Source: Candidatus Micrarchaeota archaeon RBG_16_49_10 (lineage in GTDB: Archaea > Aenigmatarchaeota > Aenigmatarchaeia > CG10238-14). Taken from it: 20,481 nt of DNA. A program made the position numbers and the translations under genes. Numbering within the stretch: the stretch's first letter is position 1; every line of letters starts with the position of its first letter. The stretch covers positions 50,966 to 71,446 of the forward strand of contig MFRS01000001.1 in assembly GCA_001784635.1 (NCBI GenBank), given 5' to 3'. Below, in pieces: positions 6,171 through 13,056 of the stretch. The notes beneath the pieces were generated by a model. It saw only the letters and a list, made by a program, of their open reading frames with translations, searched no databases and was not told the DNA's origin.

Positions 6171-6351
6171 CCACCCTTCCGATGTTCCTGGCCTTACCAA
6201 AATAGGCTTTCAATGTGGGTAGGGAAAGGTATGGACATGATATTCAGTTATTTTTGCGAATGTGGAAATGAAAGGTGATATGTGATAAAGGATAATAACC
6301 CATCCCAACAATACGATTATAGAGTTACGGTAGGGTTACGAAATATAAACC

Positions 6352-6367
6352 TTACGCCAGGAAAGAG
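6352..6367 (-). repeat. tRNA-Ser-end repeat (copy 6354)
   Basis: TTACGCCAGGAAAGAG is identical to the tRNA-Ser end over 14 bases (TTACGCCAGGAAAG) and differs at one base after that. It starts the interval that contains the zinc protein. Confidence 0.78.
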
Positions 6368-6590
6368 CCTTATACCATAGGTACAGATTCCCATCTTCTT
6401 ATCAATAAATCATGGATTTTAAGCATTTAAAGGTGGCAAATGGTTAACTGAAATTATTTTTATTAGTCACTAATCTTAAAAAAAACAAATTCGGTACATT
6501 TTTAAATATATTATACGAATAAATATCCTTACAGAAAGTTACTTTAGAAAAGTATTTTTCTGTAAAATATAAAAAGTAGGTGAATATAAA

Positions 6591-6758
6591 ATGCCTTTTA
6601 GTAGTAGAAAACCAGCTAGACAATTTGGTTTTGGCGAAAGAAAGATGACCAAGGTAGTTTGTTCAGACTGTGGCCAAGAAACCGAAGTTCCTTTCGAACC
6701 AAAAGAAGGGAGACCAGTCTATTGCAAAGATTGCTACCAAAAACACAAGAAATATTAA
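6591..6758 (+). CDS. CxxC-x17-CxxC zinc-binding protein
   Basis: A 55-residue protein: a basic N-terminus (MPFSSRKPARQFGFGERKM), then CSDCGQETEVPFEP and KEGRPVYCKDCYQKHKKY. The two CxxC pairs are separated by exactly 17 residues, the CxxC-x17-CxxC putative zinc domain found alone or at protein ends in many bacteria and archaea; its role is not established, nucleic-acid binding being the common guess. GGTGA (6579-6583) lies seven bases before ATG 6591, and a TATA box TTTAAATATA is at 6501-6510, implying a leader of about 60 bases. It is the only gene of its interval. A long T-rich run at 6889-6909 may end the message. Confidence 0.85.
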   Translation: MPFSSRKPARQFGFGERKMTKVVCSDCGQETEVPFEPKEGRPVYCKDCYQKHKKY

Positions 6759-6956
6759 TTAGGTTCTTTCTAGGGATTAAAACATTTATTAAGAACTTCA
6801 ATTATGCAAATGAGACATTATGACTTCGATTTTATTGGTAATTAGCGCGAAATAAATTTCAGTGAATACAGTGATCATAGCTTTAAAATTTTTTTATTTT
6901 CTTTTTTTATTAATTAGCCTAAAAAACCACTTAGAAGCCTTCTAGTCCTTAAATTC

Positions 6957-7020
6957 TTACGCCAGGAAAGGGACGCTTCAAACTGGTTACATCCCTAGGG
7001 ATGTTACTGATGGTTACATA
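6957..7020 (-). repeat. tRNA-Ser-end repeat with palindromic arm (copy 6959)
   Basis: TTACGCCAGGAAAGGG is identical to the tRNA end over 16 bases. The copy continues into an arm shared with 7417-7480: CGCTTC, CTGGTTACATCCCTAGGGAT, then a second TGGTTACAT at 7011-7019. Within it ACATCCCTAGGGATGT (6989-7004) is a perfect 16-base palindrome. Confidence 0.82.
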
Positions 7021-7030
7021 TTTTGATAAT

Positions 7031-7363
7031 TCAAGGAAATCTTCTATACAAATTACCGTTTGGATGATACACTTCTCCTGACAATGCTTTGCATTTTGAC
7101 CAAGTGTTTCCTGGGCTTCTTTTTACTACATCTGTCACTCTAAGGACAAATCTATATCGAAATAATTTTGAATCCGCCAGGTCATTTGGGACCCCACTGA
7201 CCGCATATCCGGAACTATCTCCACCGCAAGGTCCACCAGATATGTAAATATCAATTATTGGATTATCCCCCCAAGTAAGACCAAGAAATAACCCTTGAAT
7301 TTCAATTATGTCAGCTGGAGTTGTAGTGTCTGCACTGCTATCGTTACTTGTTGAGGCATTCAT
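7031..7363 (-). CDS. Hypothetical protein
   Basis: A 110-residue protein of no family I recognise. The N-terminus is Ser/Thr/Asp-rich and probably disordered (NASTSNDSSADTTTPAD). The rest has short strands (IIEIQGLFLGLTWGDNPIIDIYISGG) and a basic end (SPGNTWSKCKALSG...YHPNGNLYRRFP). There is no signal peptide or membrane helix. ATG 7363 has an AT-rich box (AATAAAAG, near 7390 on the minus strand) about 27 bases upstream. It is the single gene of the shortest gene-bearing interval, and its stop lies 11 bases from the end of the arm of copy 6959, so the gene nearly fills the unit. Confidence 0.55.
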   Translation of the reverse strand: MNASTSNDSSADTTTPADIIEIQGLFLGLTWGDNPIIDIYISGGPCGGDSSGYAVSGVPNDLADSKLFRYRFVLRVTDVVKRSPGNTWSKCKALSGEVYHPNGNLYRRFP

Positions 7364-7416
7364 ACAATAATCATATCTGATTATGTTTTTATTCTTTTAT
7401 TCTCTATTTAGTAGAA

Positions 7417-7480
7417 ATACGCCAGGAAAGAGCTGTACGCTTCTGGTTACATCCCTAGGGATTTGACTGGAAGTTACAGA
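7417..7480 (-). repeat. tRNA-Ser-end repeat with palindromic arm (copy 7418)
   Basis: ATACGCCAGGAAAGAG, then CTGTACGCTTCTGGTTACATCCCTAGGGAT and GACTGGAAGTTACAGATTTT. It aligns with 6957-7020 over the whole 64 bases, apart from small gaps and a few substitutions, including the ATCCCTAGGGAT palindrome (7451-7462). Confidence 0.82.
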
Positions 7481-7566
7481 TTTTAGGGAAAAATGATACT
7501 TTGAGTTACAAAATTGAGGCTTAATATAGTTTTTAAGTTCAAAAACAAAATCAATTTATGTAAACA

Positions 7567-7579
7567 CTTTATACTTTAT
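7567..7579 (+). promoter_or_regulatory. TATA box for the 7594 membrane-protein gene
   Basis: CTTTATACTTTAT, about 25 bases before ATG 7594, the spacing of a leaderless archaeal promoter. It lies inside the array interval, so the cassette carries its own promoter. Confidence 0.5.
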
Positions 7580-7593
7580 GATAGTGGGTTTTA

Positions 7594-8301
7594 ATGACCA
7601 ATTATATGACGAAGATTAAGCAACTGGCTGGAAAACCTTTATATCTTAAGGGTAAACTAGAGCCAGAACTGATGAACGAATTGGAATATATATTAGGTGT
7701 TTTTGAAAAGGCTGCTCCAGGCCAATTTGATAGCGGGAGTGGTACATGGGAGAGAGGTTGGACAACAACAGTTGATAGAGAAAATAATCGCATAATATTG
7801 GAACCGCCTTCATCATTCAACTATCAATATGCTAAACCATTTCCAGCCCCTTCACCAAAATCCACACCATATTCTCCTTCTAAATCACCGTCAACAGGAT
7901 CACTAGGAAAAGTAGTTAAATACGGTGCAGTTGTAGCAGGGTCAGCAGCTGCTGTTACAGCTTTAGGATATGGAGGTTATAAATTATATCAAAAAATAAA
8001 AGAGAAAAGAGAGGAAAGAAATCAGCCTTATGATTCCAATAGAGAAATGCCTAATCAGACTCCCTCAAAAGGTTCAGAAATAACCGAAAGTCCAGTTGCG
8101 CCATACTCAAAACAAGCAAAATACAAAAAGACTTTATCATTGATTGCCATCGCAATCTCAATTTTATCCGTAGCATCCGTTTTCTTATCCAAGAAATCCA
8201 CAGCAAGATTGATCTCGATAACAGCAGCAAATTTTATATCCGTTATAATATTAGTGGTATTAGGATTCTCATTTTTTATATTACTCAAAAAAAGAAAATA
8301 A
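7594..8301 (+). CDS. Membrane protein with three predicted helices
   Basis: A 235-residue protein of no known family. Residues 1-75 are a soluble domain; 76-105 are a Pro/Ser-rich linker (PFPAPSPKSTPYSPSKSPS). A Gly/Ala-rich hydrophobic segment follows (VVKYGAVVAGSAAAVTALGYGG, about 108-130), then a charged linker, and two further hydrophobic helices (about 180-198 and 208-230) end in KKRK. It is likely anchored with the N-terminal domain on one face. ATG 7594 follows a TATA box at leaderless spacing. Codons are AT-rich. Its stop lies 15 bases before the next repeat, so the gene fills its interval. Confidence 0.7.
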   Translation: MTNYMTKIKQLAGKPLYLKGKLEPELMNELEYILGVFEKAAPGQFDSGSGTWERGWTTTVDRENNRIILEPPSSFNYQYAKPFPAPSPKSTPYSPSKSPSTGSLGKVVKYGAVVAGSAAAVTALGYGGYKLYQKIKEKREERNQPYDSNREMPNQTPSKGSEITESPVAPYSKQAKYKKTLSLIAIAISILSVASVFLSKKSTARLISITAANFISVIILVVLGFSFFILLKKRK

Positions 8302-8315
8302 TTTTCTATTCTATA

Positions 8316-8331
8316 GGACGCCAGGAAAGAG
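8316..8331 (-). repeat. tRNA-Ser-end repeat (copy 8318)
   Basis: GGACGCCAGGAAAGAG: the 12-base core ACGCCAGGAAAG is intact, the outer flank is not. It is the last repeat before the tRNA; the next copy is the tRNA itself 5.5 kb further right. Confidence 0.75.
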
Positions 8332-8409
8332 CGTCAGATTAAGGGTCCAAGTCTCTAACTTCTTAACCACAAACTAGGGTTTTTAAAGATTTAAAATCGT
8401 CTAAAATCA

Positions 8410-8991
8410 CTATTTTGTTATTTCAGATAGTATCTCATAAGCTTTCAAGGCATCCTTTTTGTGTACAACTATTATTGTGTACTTCCAGCACGAAATGAAC
8501 TCAAACATGTTTACTCCCTGTTCAGAAAGCATTGATGTCAGAAAAGCCACCACACCAGGAACTCCCTCTATTTTATCTGAAGATTCAACAATAATGGTCG
8601 TGCAGTTTTCCGTTTCCCTGATGATTCCGTCTACTTTCTTGGGCATTTTATCCTTCTCAGCCAAATAGAAATAGTTCCTTCCAAGGTTAACCCTAAATTT
8701 ATCCTCGATTTCCAGCGGCTTGTCTGTTATCAGAACGGAGTCACCATCATAGATCGTTATTTTGCTTTCTTTCAGGATATTCAACACTTTCTCTTCCATT
8801 TTTTCCCTTGTTTTCTTCATCTCATCTGAAGACCTTCTAATCGCAGCTTTCACCGCTTCAAAATTATCCACTCCTAGCTCTTTCTGTATTTGCCTGGACA
8901 AAGAAGACAGATTAACTATACCCTTTTCTAAGGCTTCCCTTATATAGGGCTTATTTTTGAGGTAATATCTCACGTCCTTAGCTATCGACAT
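8410..8991 (-). CDS. ACT-domain protein, probable regulator
   Basis: A 193-residue protein of a type seen in archaea, with an N-terminal helical part and a C-terminal ACT-like module. Residues 1-75 (KNKPYIREALEKGIVNLSSLSRQIQKELGV...AVKAAIRRS) look like a winged-helix/HTH segment. The C-terminal GVPGVVAFLTSMLSEQGVNMFEFISCWKYTIIVVHKKDALKAYEIL is a clear ACT pattern, the fold that usually senses amino acids. A regulator is therefore likely, but no ligand can be named. ATG 8991 is leaderless: GCTTAAATATA (9022-9012, minus strand) is 26 bases upstream, with a palindrome (9002-9013) between it and the start. It diverges from the tRNA-Thr operon. Its codons are less AT-rich than those of other array genes, so it may be older. 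Confidence 0.75.
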   Translation of the reverse strand: MSIAKDVRYYLKNKPYIREALEKGIVNLSSLSRQIQKELGVDNFEAVKAAIRRSSDEMKKTREKMEEKVLNILKESKITIYDGDSVLITDKPLEIEDKFRVNLGRNYFYLAEKDKMPKKVDGIIRETENCTTIIVESSDKIEGVPGVVAFLTSMLSEQGVNMFEFISCWKYTIIVVHKKDALKAYEILSEITK

Positions 8992-9001
8992 ATGCTATAT
9001 G

Positions 9002-9013
9002 TACCATTTGGTA
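9002..9013. promoter_or_regulatory. Palindrome in the ACT-gene promoter
   Basis: TACCATTTGGTA: perfect five-base arms around TT, extendable with one mismatch (ATGTACCA / TGGTATAT). It lies between the TATA box and start codon of the ACT gene, where a bound protein would block transcription; autoregulation is a guess. Confidence 0.4.
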
Positions 9014-9050
9014 TATTTAAGCTTTATTATGTTACATTTTTGCCACAAAA

Positions 9051-9060
9051 TTTAAATACT
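9051..9060 (+). promoter_or_regulatory. Promoter of the tRNA-Thr operon
   Basis: TTTAAATACT is the only convincing + strand TATA box ahead of the tRNA-Thr gene and its downstream genes; nothing like one lies 25-35 bases before 9189. A start near 9082 would transcribe the possible 22-codon ORF, the tRNA and the operon together. Confidence 0.5.
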
Positions 9061-9099
9061 CTGCCAGATATTGTATATCATCGTTTAATGGTGAAATCT

Positions 9100-9168
9100 A
9101 TGCCTAAAAAGCTAATCAATCAAAATGGAGATTTGGTTAGCACTAATTCTCTCAGGCTTAGACGGTAA
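9100..9168 (+). CDS. Possible 22-residue ORF ahead of tRNA-Thr
   Basis: ATG 9100 has GGTGA (9090-9094) five bases upstream and follows the TATA box 9051-9060 at a sensible distance; it also extends in frame to ATG 9088. The predicted peptide, MPKKLINQNG and onward to SLRLRR, matches nothing I know. It could be a small protein, a leader peptide, or the fossil start of a lost gene. The translation signals are good, but the ORF is too short to judge by coding pattern. Confidence 0.3.
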   Translation: MPKKLINQNGDLVSTNSLRLRR

Positions 9169-9188
9169 TTGAAGCATTGGTCCTTTCA

Positions 9189-9332
9189 GCCCCAGTCGCC
9201 TAATTGGATAGGGCACAGACTTGGTGTTGGCCTTCGGTGCAAGCCTTCTATGAAGGGTGTTTGCCTCCTATGTGCAAGCCTACGGTGATTGGAGAAAGCC
9301 TGAGGTTACGGGTTCAAATCCCGTCTGGGGCA
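9189..9332 (+). tRNA. tRNA-Thr(GGT)-like gene with an intron of about 70 nt
   Basis: Acceptor GCCCCAG pairs fully with CTGGGGC (9325-9331), followed by discriminator A9332. The D arm GCCT/GGGC encloses a loop with GG (9206-9207), and the T arm ACGGG-TTCAAAT-CCCGT (9308-9324) is perfect. The anticodon stem CAGAC (9216-9220) pairs with GCCTG (9298-9302) except for one A-C mismatch. Joining at 9225/9296 gives the loop TTGGTAA, anticodon GGT with A37, as expected for a t6A-modified tRNA-Thr; G1-C72 and C2-G71 also suit Thr. The intron (about 9226-9295) can fold: CCTTC-TAT-GAAGG inside GCAA/TTGC. A standard bulge-helix-bulge cannot be drawn at the junction, so the exact splice sites and amino acid are tentative. 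No CCA is encoded. The SD site of the next gene starts four bases after the tRNA. Confidence 0.7.
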
Positions 9333-9346
9333 TCTGGTGAAAAAAA

Positions 9347-10711
9347 ATGTCAGACAGCATGAAAACGCAATTAATCGAAAGGGGAGTACCCGAAAACCAA
9401 TTAGCTTTGGTTAGTAAGCACTCCAAAGATGCCCAGAAACATCTTGTTAGCAAAGGGGTGACTTTTGGACAAGCTGTAGGTAATCTAGCCAAAAAAGTAG
9501 GGCCTTTAGTTACTCCAAAGAACCTCGCATTAATCAAAGCAGCTTTTGATTTAGCTCCCCAACCAAAGGTGAATTATCTTGAGGAAGGATTACTTGATTC
9601 TGCTCAAGCTCCAAGGGAAGCATCAAAAATTTTAAGCACTTTGATTTCAGCTGGACAATTTCTCTCTGAAGCTGGCATGCTTGGTAAAAAACCAACCCCA
9701 ACCCAGATAGAACAACTGTTTGGGATAAATGTTTCCTTGAGTCCAGGTGATTTGGAGGAATTAAAGTTGCTGCGAGAATCTATCGGGAATGATTTGCTCT
9801 TCCCTGGTGTGACTCCAAGCAAAGGAAAACCAATTAATTTTGAGCAAGTCACATATTCAACTCTACTTGGTCACCCTCCAAACAGTGTAAGGTTGCCTTT
9901 TGGAGTTGGCGGTCTGAGGTATGACAAAGAATGGAACTACCAGATGTCATTAGCCCCATATACGCAAGAAAAGATAGATGAGGACAAGAGGGTTTACCCA
10001 GGAACATCAACTTTGTACTTGATGTTACAAGATTTGGATAATCTCGGAAGCCTCCCCCTGCTGTCAGCTCTATATCAAAATAACCCGCAAACCTTTGCAA
10101 AACTTCAAAAATTTCTACACTCTGTCAAAAGCGATAATACAAAAATTAAAAATAAGGCCAATCTATGCGCTCTTTACATACCAACCCAAAAAGAAGCTGA
10201 AGAGGCCATATCCCACGGAATCCAACTGCAAGGAAATGGAAGTAATGGTCTTTTCGTTCCTCTTTACAGGGCATACCATTCTCCTTCAGATGTCTACGGG
10301 AAATTCTCGCATTTGATGCACTTCCTAAAACAGGGAAATACAGATATGGCTGGAGTTGTTGTGGATAGTCTTCCAAATCCTGGAACAGCTTACAACTTCA
10401 ACGGTGTTTTCCATTTGCCTTGGGTACAGGAACTTCAGTATCTTACTGACGGGTTGATAGGAAAAATTCACGGTAAAAACGGGATATATGCTGTAAGGTT
10501 TGGTATTGGAAACCATAGCGGTTCGAAAGAGTTTCAAGTCTACCATTTGGGAAACAATGGATATGCGGTAAAAGGGATTGGGTATAGTGACCCAGAATTT
10601 ACAGCTAATCCGTCATCAAAATTCCTGACTAAAGGAGAATTTGGTAGTTTTCTAGACGCTCTTCAGACACAAGGATTTCTGTCTTTTATGGACAAAGGAG
10701 GTGAAATATAA
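9347..10711 (+). CDS. Unknown 454-aa protein, first gene of the phosphohistidine operon
   Basis: A soluble 454-residue protein I cannot place. The N-terminal 120 residues are helical (QLALVSKHSKDAQKHLVSKGVTFGQAVGNLAKKVG...). The middle contains Pro/Gly-rich loops and strands; the last third (GIYAVRFGIGNHSGSKEFQVYHLGNNGYAVKGIG) looks like a beta-rich nucleotide- or substrate-binding lobe. The following gene encodes only the swivelling His domain of PEP-synthase-type enzymes, so this protein could supply a partner domain in a split enzyme, but I see no ATP-grasp motif. ATG 9347 has GGTGA at 9336-9340 and begins 15 bases after the tRNA 3' end. The next gene starts on its stop (TAATG overlap). 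Confidence 0.75.
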   Translation: MSDSMKTQLIERGVPENQLALVSKHSKDAQKHLVSKGVTFGQAVGNLAKKVGPLVTPKNLALIKAAFDLAPQPKVNYLEEGLLDSAQAPREASKILSTLISAGQFLSEAGMLGKKPTPTQIEQLFGINVSLSPGDLEELKLLRESIGNDLLFPGVTPSKGKPINFEQVTYSTLLGHPPNSVRLPFGVGGLRYDKEWNYQMSLAPYTQEKIDEDKRVYPGTSTLYLMLQDLDNLGSLPLLSALYQNNPQTFAKLQKFLHSVKSDNTKIKNKANLCALYIPTQKEAEEAISHGIQLQGNGSNGLFVPLYRAYHSPSDVYGKFSHLMHFLKQGNTDMAGVVVDSLPNPGTAYNFNGVFHLPWVQELQYLTDGLIGKIHGKNGIYAVRFGIGNHSGSKEFQVYHLGNNGYAVKGIGYSDPEFTANPSSKFLTKGEFGSFLDALQTQGFLSFMDKGGEI

Positions 10712-11130
10712 TGACTGGTAATTCGCTTACTGGAACGCCCGCAAGCCCTGGATACTTTACAGGAAAAGGGTATGTTGTCCCTAAAAGTGAAATTTGGACT
10801 TTTCAACCACCAAAAGAGCCATATGTTCTGGTAACAGAAACCACAAGCCCAGATTACTTCGCCCTAATGTATCAGGCTGGGGGAATTGTAACCACAACAG
10901 GAGGAGCTGCGTCTCACGCAGCAACCGTTGCAAGGGAATTGGGTAAGCCAGCCGTAGTTGCTGTACTGAATGCCACGCAATTACTTGGTGGTAAGATGAT
11001 TTCCGTGGATGGAACAAATGGTATTGTCTCATACCAAGACTTCATTGAACCTAAGCCTGAAACAGAAAATTGGGGAAAAAGTTTACAGTGGAAGCTGTTC
11101 AAGAAGTATGTTCTAAAGGATGGTGACTAG
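10711..11130 (+). CDS. Free-standing PEP-utilising-enzyme phosphohistidine (swivelling) domain
   Basis: A 139-residue protein consisting of just the mobile domain of PEP synthase, pyruvate phosphate dikinase and rifampin phosphotransferase. TTSPDYFALMYQAGGIVTTTGGAASHAATVARELGKPAVV is the family signature, with H69 in GGxxSHAA as the phosphorylated histidine. In the large enzymes this domain carries phosphate between an ATP-grasp domain and a substrate domain; here both would have to come from other proteins, perhaps the 454- and 400-residue neighbours. The start overlaps the preceding stop, and the next gene begins one base after its stop: a tight operon. The short C-terminal extension (GKSLQWKLFKKYVLKDGD) is not part of the standard domain. 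Confidence 0.88.
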   Translation: MTGNSLTGTPASPGYFTGKGYVVPKSEIWTFQPPKEPYVLVTETTSPDYFALMYQAGGIVTTTGGAASHAATVARELGKPAVVAVLNATQLLGGKMISVDGTNGIVSYQDFIEPKPETENWGKSLQWKLFKKYVLKDGD

Positions 11131-11131
11131 G

Positions 11132-11299
11132 ATGGCTAAGGGTGTTATTTGGATTGATGTAAACTCCGATGGGGAATTATGCCAATTATGCAAAAAAGGA
11201 AGGGTAAACGAATTATCCAAAGTCATTTCTGGAGATCCTGAAGGAAAACACTTTGACTATATGAAAGTCTGCCCAGAATGTGGGGGAACATGGAAATAG
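11132..11299 (+). CDS. Small zinc-ribbon protein of the operon
   Basis: A 55-residue protein with two CxxC pairs, ELCQLCKKG (C17, C20) and KVCPECGGTW (C47, C50), a probable single zinc ribbon. GGTGA at 11122-11126 sits five bases before ATG 11132. It begins one base after the phosphohistidine gene stop and ends eight bases before the preferred start of the next gene, so it belongs to the same message. Role unknown; it might be a small structural or nucleic-acid-binding subunit. Confidence 0.8.
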   Translation: MAKGVIWIDVNSDGELCQLCKKGRVNELSKVISGDPEGKHFDYMKVCPECGGTWK

Positions 11300-11307
11300 G
11301 TGGTTTT

Positions 11308-12501
11308 ATGTTCGACATTGAAACAAAGCAAAAAATAATGACAACCCCAACAAATCACTGGGAACAATTACCAGAGGTTGCTGGGAAAGGGAAACCTTTA
11401 ACTCCAGGAAGGCAGTTGTACTCAGCCTATGAGCAATTCCCTCATTTACCTGGAACTGCTGATTCAGTCTTAACGGTGTTGTCAGCCAAAAAACCAGAAA
11501 AAATATTTGAAGATTCGCTAGAAGAACTTTCAGGTCAACCAGAAATTGGAGTGCACGTCCAAAACATTGTTCAGGGCGTATCAAACTTTAGAATGGATTT
11601 AGCAACAAAGCCAGAATCGGTACTGGGATTTACAGAATATGCATGGGATTCATTCAAGCGTTTCATAGAAACCGACAGAAGTCTTTTGCAAGGAATATTG
11701 AGCTGCCAAAGTATAGGTAATCCAGAAAAAAAGGCGGGGTCCTTGTTTGCTTACCTAATGAAATCATTTTGGGATTCCGATAGGCTTAGTTACTGGTTAA
11801 CCCCATTGGAAGAAGCAAAAGTTCCTAAACCTGGTTTTCTAGGTGGGTTTGACCCTTATGGTGAATTGAAAGCTACCTTAACTGGACATTTAGAAAGAAA
11901 TGGTGTTCAAGAAAATGATATGAATACTGTCATAGAGGTAGGGCACGAACCATCTATCTTTGTTACATTAGGCTCTTGCCAACCAGAACAAATTAAACAG
12001 CTTGCATATGGATTGGCTCAGAAAACTGGGGCCACACAGGAAGGGTGGGAAACATTACTTGGGGAAAAATCAAAAACTTCAGCTAAAGGCCTATATGATT
12101 TTTGGAAAAGTAGGAATGGGGAATGGAAATTGTTAGTTCAATTTTTAGGCCCTACTGTAGCTGTGCTAAGCCAGTCGTTGAAGAACCTGAAGAACCTTGA
12201 CCATATGATTTTTACCATTGAAAGCGTTCCTCAAATGACAAAACAAGATGGAAGCCCTCTATATTGCTGGGGATCCACCAGTCTAATAGGACCAATGTTA
12301 CTGGAGCATCTATCAGCTCACCCGTACCTTGTTGGTGGAGGAGGAAATATAGCAAAATTTTATGGTCAGCTAGAAACCCAGCAAATACCAGAGAATTACA
12401 CTTCTCTAGTCGGAAGGCAAGCTATGGGTCATTTTTATCCATTGTTATCTGGTAGTGCAAAAGGATACTGCTTAAGTGTCCTGAAAAGGTTTGGATGGTG
12501 A
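11308..12501 (+). CDS. Unknown 397-aa protein of the phosphohistidine operon
   Basis: A soluble protein of about 397 residues from ATG 11308 (SD AGGTGGT at 11298-11304); the frame also allows ATG 11278 or 11290, overlapping the zinc-ribbon gene. I recognise no family. Distinct stretches are a Pro-rich N-terminal part (TTPTNHWEQLPEVAGKG), a helical middle with many Trp residues, and a Gly-rich loop near the end (PYLVGGGGNIAKFYG) that could bind a phosphate. Like the 454-aa protein it uses AT-rich codons and appears only together with the phosphohistidine gene here. Its stop overlaps the Shine-Dalgarno site of the HD-domain gene. Confidence 0.72.
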   Translation: MFDIETKQKIMTTPTNHWEQLPEVAGKGKPLTPGRQLYSAYEQFPHLPGTADSVLTVLSAKKPEKIFEDSLEELSGQPEIGVHVQNIVQGVSNFRMDLATKPESVLGFTEYAWDSFKRFIETDRSLLQGILSCQSIGNPEKKAGSLFAYLMKSFWDSDRLSYWLTPLEEAKVPKPGFLGGFDPYGELKATLTGHLERNGVQENDMNTVIEVGHEPSIFVTLGSCQPEQIKQLAYGLAQKTGATQEGWETLLGEKSKTSAKGLYDFWKSRNGEWKLLVQFLGPTVAVLSQSLKNLKNLDHMIFTIESVPQMTKQDGSPLYCWGSTSLIGPMLLEHLSAHPYLVGGGGNIAKFYGQLETQQIPENYTSLVGRQAMGHFYPLLSGSAKGYCLSVLKRFGW

Positions 12502-12505
12502 TTTT

Positions 12506-13051
12506 ATGAATAAAATAAAGAAAAAAATAGAGAAATTACACGAGGAAAACAACTTGGAATGGTATTACAAATATCACATTTTGGTAGTTGAGAAAATAGC
12601 GGACGATTTAAACAAAGAATTTGGGGGAGACACAAAAATAATAAAATTATCTGCCCTGCTACATGATATTGGAAAAGTATTCAACAAAGAACCACATAAC
12701 ATAGAGGGTGCAAAGATAGCAGAAGATTTTCTTGAGAAAGAGGGTATACAAAAGGAAGTGATAAAACACGTCAGCGAATGCGTCAAATCCCACAACTGCT
12801 TTGATATAATACCAAAGACCATTGAAGCAAAGATAATATCAACTGCTGATGCCCTTTCGCACTTTAACAGTCCGCTGTTCTTTGCAGAATTTTTGTTTGA
12901 AAACAAAGAGAAGGATTTTGGTAAGCTGATTGAGATATACCAGAAAACAATAGAGAAGGACTACAAAAAGAAAATCCAGTTTGATAAAATCAAAAAGAAG
13001 TATTTTCCAGAATACAAGCTCTTCAAAAAAATGTTTTTAATAGAGAGTTGA
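12506..13051 (+). CDS. HD-domain phosphohydrolase-like protein
   Basis: A 181-residue HD-superfamily protein, metal-dependent enzymes that cleave phosphate esters of nucleotides or small molecules. The metal ligands appear in order: H in YKYHILVVEKIA (about residue 24), the HD pair in LSALLHDIGKVF (54-55), His in EVIKHVSECVKSHN, and the last Asp in STADALSHF. The C-terminal third is Lys-rich helix. The frame extends to TTG 12491, but ATG 12506 has GATGGTGAT just upstream. It overlaps the nucleotidyltransferase gene by a few bases at most. The pairing with that gene suggests it acts on a phosphorylated or nucleotide-linked intermediate; the substrate is unknown. Confidence 0.85.
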   Translation: MNKIKKKIEKLHEENNLEWYYKYHILVVEKIADDLNKEFGGDTKIIKLSALLHDIGKVFNKEPHNIEGAKIAEDFLEKEGIQKEVIKHVSECVKSHNCFDIIPKTIEAKIISTADALSHFNSPLFFAEFLFENKEKDFGKLIEIYQKTIEKDYKKKIQFDKIKKKYFPEYKLFKKMFLIES

Positions 13052-13056
13052 TTGGA

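Larger units (their letters stand above)
6102..6590. other. Gene-poor spacer with two repeat copies
   Basis: I find no convincing gene in these 489 bases. The stretch holds an inverted repeat with a T-run (6115-6135), a degenerate repeat copy (6136-6170), a very short ORF ending in CECGNER (near 6233-6280) that looks like a zinc-finger stub, a GTTACGG/GGTTACG duplication near 6324-6340, the clear repeat copy at 6352, and the promoter of the zinc protein (TTTAAATATA, 6501-6510). The 6136-6352 part looks like a decayed cassette. Confidence 0.5.

Noticed and set aside
6233..6280. Short ORF ending in CECGNER
   Set aside because: About 15 codons, no clear promoter or complete zinc motif; kept only as a possible gene remnant in the spacer description.
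4062..8331. Regularly oriented repeats as a CRISPR array
   Set aside because: Copies are diverged, 430-1100 bases apart and separated by genes, not by short unique spacers.
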